64,000 nucleotides of DNA, from positions 93,906,330 through 93,970,329 of the forward strand of contig CM049307.1 of NCBI GenBank assembly GCA_026874595.1. The letters run 5' to 3'. The number at the start of each line of letters is the position of its first letter. Position 1 is the first letter of the stretch. The DNA is from Sipunculus nudus. Lineage: Eukaryota; Annelida; Sipuncula; Golfingiida; Sipunculidae. Position numbers and translations under genes: made by a program. This document shows positions 59,066-64,000 of the stretch, piece after piece. Under the pieces are notes generated by a model that worked only from the letters and a program-made list of their open reading frames with translations, was not told the DNA's origin and made no database searches.

Positions 59066-59118
59066 ATTACAGAGGGTTTGTTGTGTGACTAGCAGTCCCG
59101 TTAACATGAAAATCTCAC

Positions 59119-59610
59119 CTGCCGCCGTGATTTGACACTAACACAGCGTCAGCGCCAGCTTTGACGGCCATCTTGGCGTCCTCGCCTCGTAGGATCCCTT
59201 TAACGATAATTGGTAGTTTTGTCTGCTTACGTAACCATGACAACTGATCCCAGGTTTGCCCAGGATTCGCCAATTTTGCTGCGTATGCTTTATTGTAATT
59301 GTTAAAATTGGCAAGCTTCACTTTATCTTTGTATCTGATCAAACCTTTCGTAACGGCATATCGGATTGCTTCAACTGCGCGGTCAATAGTAACTACCAGA
59401 CCTGAAAACCCAGCCCGCTCCGCTCTGCGGACGAACTCCAACGTCACTTCCGGAAGTCCATATAAATACATCTGTTGCCAGTGTATACCACCAGGTGCCG
59501 CTGCTGCGATATCTTTTATTTTAATCGTGGATGCCGCACTGAATGTAGCGACAGTGTTCTTGGACCTGGCAGCTCTTGCCGTCGCATTTTCGCCTTCTGG
59601 GGTTACAAAT
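59119..59610 (-). CDS. copy C exon 3: central barrel, intact
   Basis: 164 codons without interruption. Acceptor tcttctcag, donor GTGAGA. FVTPEGENATARAARSKN, IHWQQMYLYGLPEVTLEF, SGLVVTIDRAVEAIRYAV, TWDQLSWLRKQTKLPIIVKG, ADAVLVSNHGGR. Aligns throughout with HAO family residues ~86-263. The substrate loop after VTID differs strongly from the TPYLGNR of HAO1. Confidence 0.9.
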
Positions 59611-59619
59611 CTGAGAAGA

Positions 59620-61310
59620 AAAAGCATAATTGGAGGTGATATATCTGTCCAGCTTGTTTTAAATATTTATTTAGAGCTAAATAAAGGATGAAAATGACGG
59701 TCCATCATAAACGAAAATGTTTCAGAAATAAATCCAATAATGAGGGACATTCTGAGGATGTACAGATGAATATATAAATGATAAACATGTTGACTGACTA
59801 GGGGTTTGCCAGTACTTTCGACCTGTGACGTTCATTTTGGCGTAATGTGTATGTAACATTGCAGCCCGCATGACTTCCAGTGTTCAATTAGGGAGTAGAA
59901 GGCGACTCCAAAGTACTCAGGCAGGAAACTTTCTCCGGAGAGAGTTTTTGGCAAATGGAGACTAATGCTTTTCATTACCACGCCCAAATCCTTAAATCAA
60001 AGATTTAAGTGGAATGATACCTCAAATTTGAACTCATAATGACCATTGGAATTATATGTTCCAGGAAATCGGATGAGCTTTGAAACAGGGAATCATTAAT
60101 ATTGGTCAAATTAGTACATAATGAAGAATTTTTAATTGTGTTTTAACAAAGCCAAGAAGTAGCAGTTCTTTTGTCCTTGGTAAGTGTGGAAAACAGGAAT
60201 CCCAGTCGAGGACTGGAGAGTTTTTTAACCGAATCATGGGGATGATTAAACAACCAGGTTTCAGGTGCAGGTACAATAGGATTTGTAAGGATATGAATAA
60301 AAGAAAACGTGTGCTACCGCTAGATCATTAACAGAAATTTAAATATTTAAGTTTCAATTTCATACAGTGTTTCCACCAAAATCTCAGCCATGTTCTGAAC
60401 CAAGTTCTCAACCATGTTCTCATCCAGGTTCTCAACCATGTTTACAACCAGATTCCAAACAATGTTCTCAACCAAGTTCTCGCATGAGCTTGAAAACTGG
60501 TGATTTTGACCTGTGACCTTGACATTCATCCTAAAGATCAAATTGGCCGAAATACATTTTTTGTACACGCTATAAGTTTTAAATCAATCAATATTTTTTT
60601 TGTAATATTTAATACGTGAATCCTTTCGAGTAAACTGCTACTAGAGAGAAGTGTTGACGTATTGCAAGCACATACATGTTCATCCAGTTTGATACACACG
60701 GGTTTTTTTTCTCAACAAACTCTTACACTAGTTCAAGAACTTGTGCTCATGATACGGCCCATAGATTTTTAAATCTGCAAAGCCTTTGCTAAATGTCATT
60801 AGGATTTCTTGTGAACCAGTTACTTTTTAAAGCGTGGCATATCTTTTTCCCACAGATTTTATACACATATCGTTCCTATCACGATTTCTGATCACTCTAA
60901 AAACTGGTGACTTTCGCATTTGCCTTCAATGTAAATTGTGAAGAAATATATGATTTTTTTACCCCATAACTTTCGAAGCACTCCTCATATTTTTTGCCCT
61001 CAAATTTGGTACTACAGTTATGTCAATCTTGGCCTGAATCATGACATAACTATCATCCTCTATGTCAAATCTTCAGAAATCTACGATTTTTTAAACCCAA
61101 TAATCATGCCTATTTTTATAGTGCCTATTTTTTTTTTTTTTTTTTTTTTTTTACCAATTTGACACACCAAATGTGCGCTGGAAAAACAAACCCTGAATGA
61201 TATATTGTTATTATTATTGTCCATGCAACCAAAAATGTAATTATTATTAACATGGCAAGGCACCAGTTTTACCGACACAGTAATATTTTCTTTGGATTAA
61301 TTGATTGAAA
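59620..61310. other. copy C intron 2, no exon
   Basis: Noncoding apart from the 12-bp repeat at 60380-60485 and a 22-base T run at 61131-61152. No RNA gene recognised. Confidence 0.45.
60380..60485. repeat. 12-bp tandem repeat
   Basis: About nine units of GTTCTCAACCAT. The period divisible by three creates a regular NMVENLVE-type open frame on the minus strand, which is not a gene. In intron 2 of copy C. Confidence 0.85.
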
Positions 61311-61311
61311 G

Positions 61312-62208
61312 TACAGCCGAACCTGTCAAATGCGACCACCAAAGAACTGGGCAGGAGTGGTCGTAATAGGCAGGTGGTCGTATTAGACAGGTTCTCAAAA
61401 TTTAGGAACTGCACAAATATAACTGACATGTATAACGAAAGTATGCACAATATTGGTCTGCCACGTTTACACGTTTTAATGAAATTCTTACGATAAATTT
61501 CTGTCAACGGTTACAGAACTATAGACAATTCACACGAAAGGCAATGATACACTCTGTAAGTCCGCTTTACATCGTCTGTAAATCTGTGTTACCGATATAT
61601 CAGAAAATAATAATTTGAAAACGCGGAAATCAATGAGGGTTTTACTATGATAAACAAGAATCTTAGCTCTTGATTTTTATTATTATACAGAATTTCTTCT
61701 ACAAAAGAAAAAAAACTGCGTTGTCAGCCACTAATCCCTATATGGACGACTTAAAATTGTTGGCTGTCATCACTGGTTACTAACATCACCTTCATTGGAA
61801 CATCACAGATCATTTTATAACACACTGAATAGATCAAAGAAAACAAACGAGGATACGGGTCAAAGATTAACTAGGGGGTGTTAGCCATTCACGTGGCCTA
61901 GCCTGGGCTCCGGGCCCAGGGTCCTCCCATACGACCAAAAATAAAACAAACAGCGGTGCAAGTGACCTTAACTTCACGCATGGCCAATCAACCGACCGGT
62001 CAGCGCTGGTCAGGGAGTAGTATCTCAATCACTGCCAGCATCAGACAGGTCAATAAATTACTTTGTCTGGAATAATGCCCGTAATCCGTAATATCCAGAT
62101 GGTCGTATTTAACAGGTTTTGTCTATATATAATATAACCGAAATCCTGTAGTCGTAATGGTCAGTTGCCAACATTTCACAGGTGGTCGTTCAGACAGGTT
62201 GGGCTGTA
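61312..62208. mobile_element. ~0.9-kb inverted-repeat element in intron 2 of copy C
   Basis: Left terminus TACAGCCGAACCTGTCAAATG (61312-61332) continuing CGACCACC. The right terminus is its reverse complement (GGTGGTCGTTCAGACAGGTTGGGCTGTA, 62181-62208). No transposase is seen inside. Subterminal 'ggtggtcgtattagacaggttct' and 'tggtcgtatttaacaggtttt' repeats lie within. The right end is only ~11 bases from the exon 2 boundary of copy C. Confidence 0.65.
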
Positions 62209-62218
62209 AAACTCTTAC

Positions 62219-62487
62219 CTGTGGAAAGCAGTTGGGGATATTCCAATGGGACACGAGACTACGTGACCGAGTATGGTGGTGCTGGTGTTGGCGCCTGCAA
62301 CACCTCTGAGCATATGTGGCCGCAGACGATACCTGGAACACGCGGCCTCGTTTTCACGCTTCGTCTGCTCTGTTGTGGCACCCAGCCTCATTTAGAGCCA
62401 GACATTTTTATTCATAACTCCTTTCGCATGATTTCTAAAATCAATCACGTTCACAAGCGGTTACATTGTGTCATCATCTGTAGATTT
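62219..62487 (-). pseudogene. copy C exon 2, two in-frame TAA codons
   Basis: Acceptor tttttgcag, donor GTAAGA (phase 2). Reads STDDDTM, TAA (62461-62463), PLVNVIDFRNHAKGVMNKNV, then WL-TAA (62392-62394) where copy A has the active-site Tyr, then RLGATTEQTKRENEAA and RYRLRPHMLRGVAGA, VSCPIGISPTAFH. The length agrees with copy A plus four codons, so the only faults are the two stops. Confidence 0.85.
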
Positions 62488-62963
62488 CTGCAAAAAAATA
62501 AGACTTAAACAGAGAAATAGCGCAGTGCCTATGATTAGAAGAAAGCCTCAGACATGTAGCACAATGATAATACAACGAAGATCACATAAGTTCAAATGGA
62601 TAGCTATCCATTCAGTCACTAATTCAGCATGGTTTGCCAGTTCTTACAAAATTCCACCCTATCTGAGTGATAAGATTCCTCTTCGGAACATCATTTATTT
62701 AGAGTTTCAATTTTAATTGTACTTAGTTTCACTCCGTGCAGTAACGAGAGGTGTTATTCTAGAAACATAACAAGCTCGCTATAGCACGAACCATTAATTG
62801 TTTGTAAGACAAGAGACAATAATTTCCCATGTTTGTAGTGCATATCGTCACACACTCGCTCGTATCACGTGATCATGGACACTTTCTGCCTAACTGCCTT
62901 GACTGAACCTCTTTCGATAAATAAGCTCTTGTTTTTTCATCAGTGAATTCATATGATACTTAC

Positions 62964-63080
62964 ATGTTTGATGCCAGGTCTGCTGGATCTGGTCACGAGT
63001 ACAATAACCAACACCAGGTTAGTGGCGAGTAGGACAATGGACAAAATGCTCAGGAGCAGAATCGTGCGAGATGCCTCCAT
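62964..63080 (-). CDS. copy C exon 1: membrane anchor
   Basis: 39 codons: MEASRTI, a hydrophobic helix (LLLSILSIVLLATNLVLVIV), then LVTRSSRPGIKH; donor GTAAGT, phase 0. Same plan and same first five residues as copy A exon 1, which supports both starts and a type II signal-anchor topology. Confidence 0.75.
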
Positions 63081-63309
63081 TGTTGCTAACACCTCCCCGG
63101 GTGGTTTACACAAGTAGATGCACTGGCTATGGCGAATATGTCTGCATTAATCAGACTGGTACAGCGGCCAGGGGCGTAATCTGGGTACATCGGAAAGCTC
63201 CAGTGCATGTACTCGTATTTGCTGGTCAGCCTACCACGCTCCAGGTGTCGCCCATAAAACGATCTGACACAGGATCCCTTATGTAAACATGTAACATGTC
63301 TCTTAAAGG

Positions 63310-63625
63310 GGCCTGTTACAACTGATAATGTAATAATCATCTTATAATGTAACATCAACCGTTAATGTAATAACAAATCAACAGGTAATGTAACACAAAC
63401 TGATAATGTAATAACAAATCAACTGATAATGTAATACTAACCGATAACGTAATAAAAAATCAACCGATAATGTTACAATAACCGATAATGTAAAACAAAA
63501 TCAAACGATAACGTAATAACTTTTGCAAACCGATAACGTAATAGGAAATTACCCGATAATGTAACAAAGTTCCCAAACCGTTAATGTAAATAAAAATCAA
63601 CCGGTAATGTAGTAACCCTACATTA
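63310..63625. repeat. minisatellite upstream of copy C
   Basis: About twelve copies of a core ACCGATAATGTAATA spaced 15-30 bases apart, with variants CGATAACGTAAT. Starts ~230 bases 5' of the copy C start codon, i.e. in its presumed promoter region. Confidence 0.8.
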
Positions 63626-63639
63626 CCACTCCGTGGAAG

Positions 63640-63989
63640 CCACTTCTAAATCCTATTATTATCCTAAGTGTGAGAGATTTCGCATGTATCCTAACAATTC
63701 ATTGCATGTATATTTTAGCTTAGCTGAATGAAAGTCATCCGAGCTATAGAGATCACTCTTTGTCCGCCGTTCGTGCGTGAACAGACCACAAATCATAACC
63801 GCTGGACCTAGAATCTTATAACTGAAACCCATGGAGTTCCATAAAAAAATTTCTTTGGAAATCTGAATTTAAATCACTTCAACCTATATTCTCCGAGCTT
63901 TGGGGCTCGTAAGTACCCTACAGAATAATGAAAAAAACTAGACGACCAGAGGTCGAACGCTTGCCGGAAATTACGTAGAAATAAGCAAA
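63640..63989. repeat. dispersed repeat fragment
   Basis: 'tttgtccgccgttcgtgcgtgaac' (63760) followed by the module end 'ggaaatctgaatttaaatc...ctccgagctttggggctcg' (63855-63909), matching the ends of the ~300-bp modules at 24560-25480. No gene. Confidence 0.5.
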
Positions 63990-64000
63990 TGAATGAACAA

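Larger units (their letters stand above)
52751..63080 (-). pseudogene. HAO-like 2-hydroxyacid oxidase, membrane-anchored, copy C (disabled as sequenced)
   Basis: Five-exon minus-strand gene: exon 1 62964-63080, exon 2 62219-62487, exon 3 59119-59610, exon 4 53783-53913, exon 5 52751-52957, all with GT-AG sites and the same phases as copy A. About 405 codons. N-terminal anchor as in copy A. Catalytic residues Asp (VTID), Arg (AIRYA), Lys (VKGILRG) and His/Arg (SNHGGR) are present; the Trp110 position is Ala. Lesions: TAA at 62461-62463 and at 62392-62394 (the active-site Tyr codon, WLY in copy A), and one extra base in the G run 52950-52956. Total 1216 nt, one more than a multiple of three. 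Introns carry a LINE fragment, a MITE-like element and minisatellites. Exon 3 is fully open, so decay is recent or the lesions are errors. Confidence 0.8.

Noticed and set aside
60347-60568. Minus-strand frame with NMVENLVQNMAE-type repeats, coiled-coil-like
   Set aside because: Generated by a 12-bp DNA repeat inside an intron of copy C.
1-64000. CRISPR arrays, bacterial operons or prophage
   Set aside because: The minisatellites lack the uniform repeat-spacer structure and there are no cas genes. Spliced genes and eukaryotic retroelements make this eukaryotic DNA.

Overview
Eukaryotic (metazoan) genomic DNA: AT-rich, intron-containing, full of TA and GA microsatellites, minisatellites, foldback/MITE-like elements, degenerate LINE and Ty3/gypsy copies, and a Pol III-type SINE head. 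The repeat style and the hammerhead-bearing units suggest a lophotrochozoan, most likely a bivalve mollusc. This is an inference; no species can be named from the sequence alone.

Layout. 0.4-4.3 kb: decayed Ty3/gypsy fragments (gag zinc knuckle, protease, integrase tail, then reverse transcriptase/RNase H, polypurine tract and a probable LTR). 4.36-20.62 kb: a direct tandem duplication of a ~9.0 kb unit, the second copy having lost ~1.67 kb. Each copy holds a dead LINE (L1-like ORF1, AP-endonuclease and RT traces) and, on the minus strand, a complete type I hammerhead ribozyme motif flanked by TA microsatellites. 20.6-32 kb: no recognisable genes, but successive arrays of divergent tandem and inverted repeats (120 bp, 25 bp, 16 bp, ~300 bp, ~250 bp and 40 bp periods).

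32.9-63.1 kb: a cluster of FMN-dependent 2-hydroxyacid oxidase (HAO-like) paralogues with five exons and a distinctive first exon that encodes an N-terminal membrane anchor. Copy A is on the plus strand (32935-37597). An isolated exon-2 relic D (39.4-39.6 kb), copy B (46.5-51.4 kb, 5'-truncated) and copy C (52.8-63.1 kb) are on the minus strand. As sequenced, A, B and C all carry in-frame TAA codons and single-base frameshifts, the latter mostly in homopolymer runs of exon 5, so each reads as a pseudogene or as a gene with base-calling errors. A small C2H2 zinc-finger gene (four exons, plus strand, 42548-44524) lies between A and B and has one apparent frameshift.

The mobile elements and genes interact. 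In copy C a 5'-truncated LINE lies just upstream of exon 4, so its TTC-rich tail supplies the polypyrimidine tract of the splice acceptor, and an inverted-repeat element ends about 11 bases beyond the exon 2 boundary. In copy B a 659-bp foldback element with a 5-bp target duplication lies in intron 3. The most noteworthy signals are the paired hammerhead ribozymes and the membrane-anchored oxidase array with recurrent frameshifts at homologous positions.
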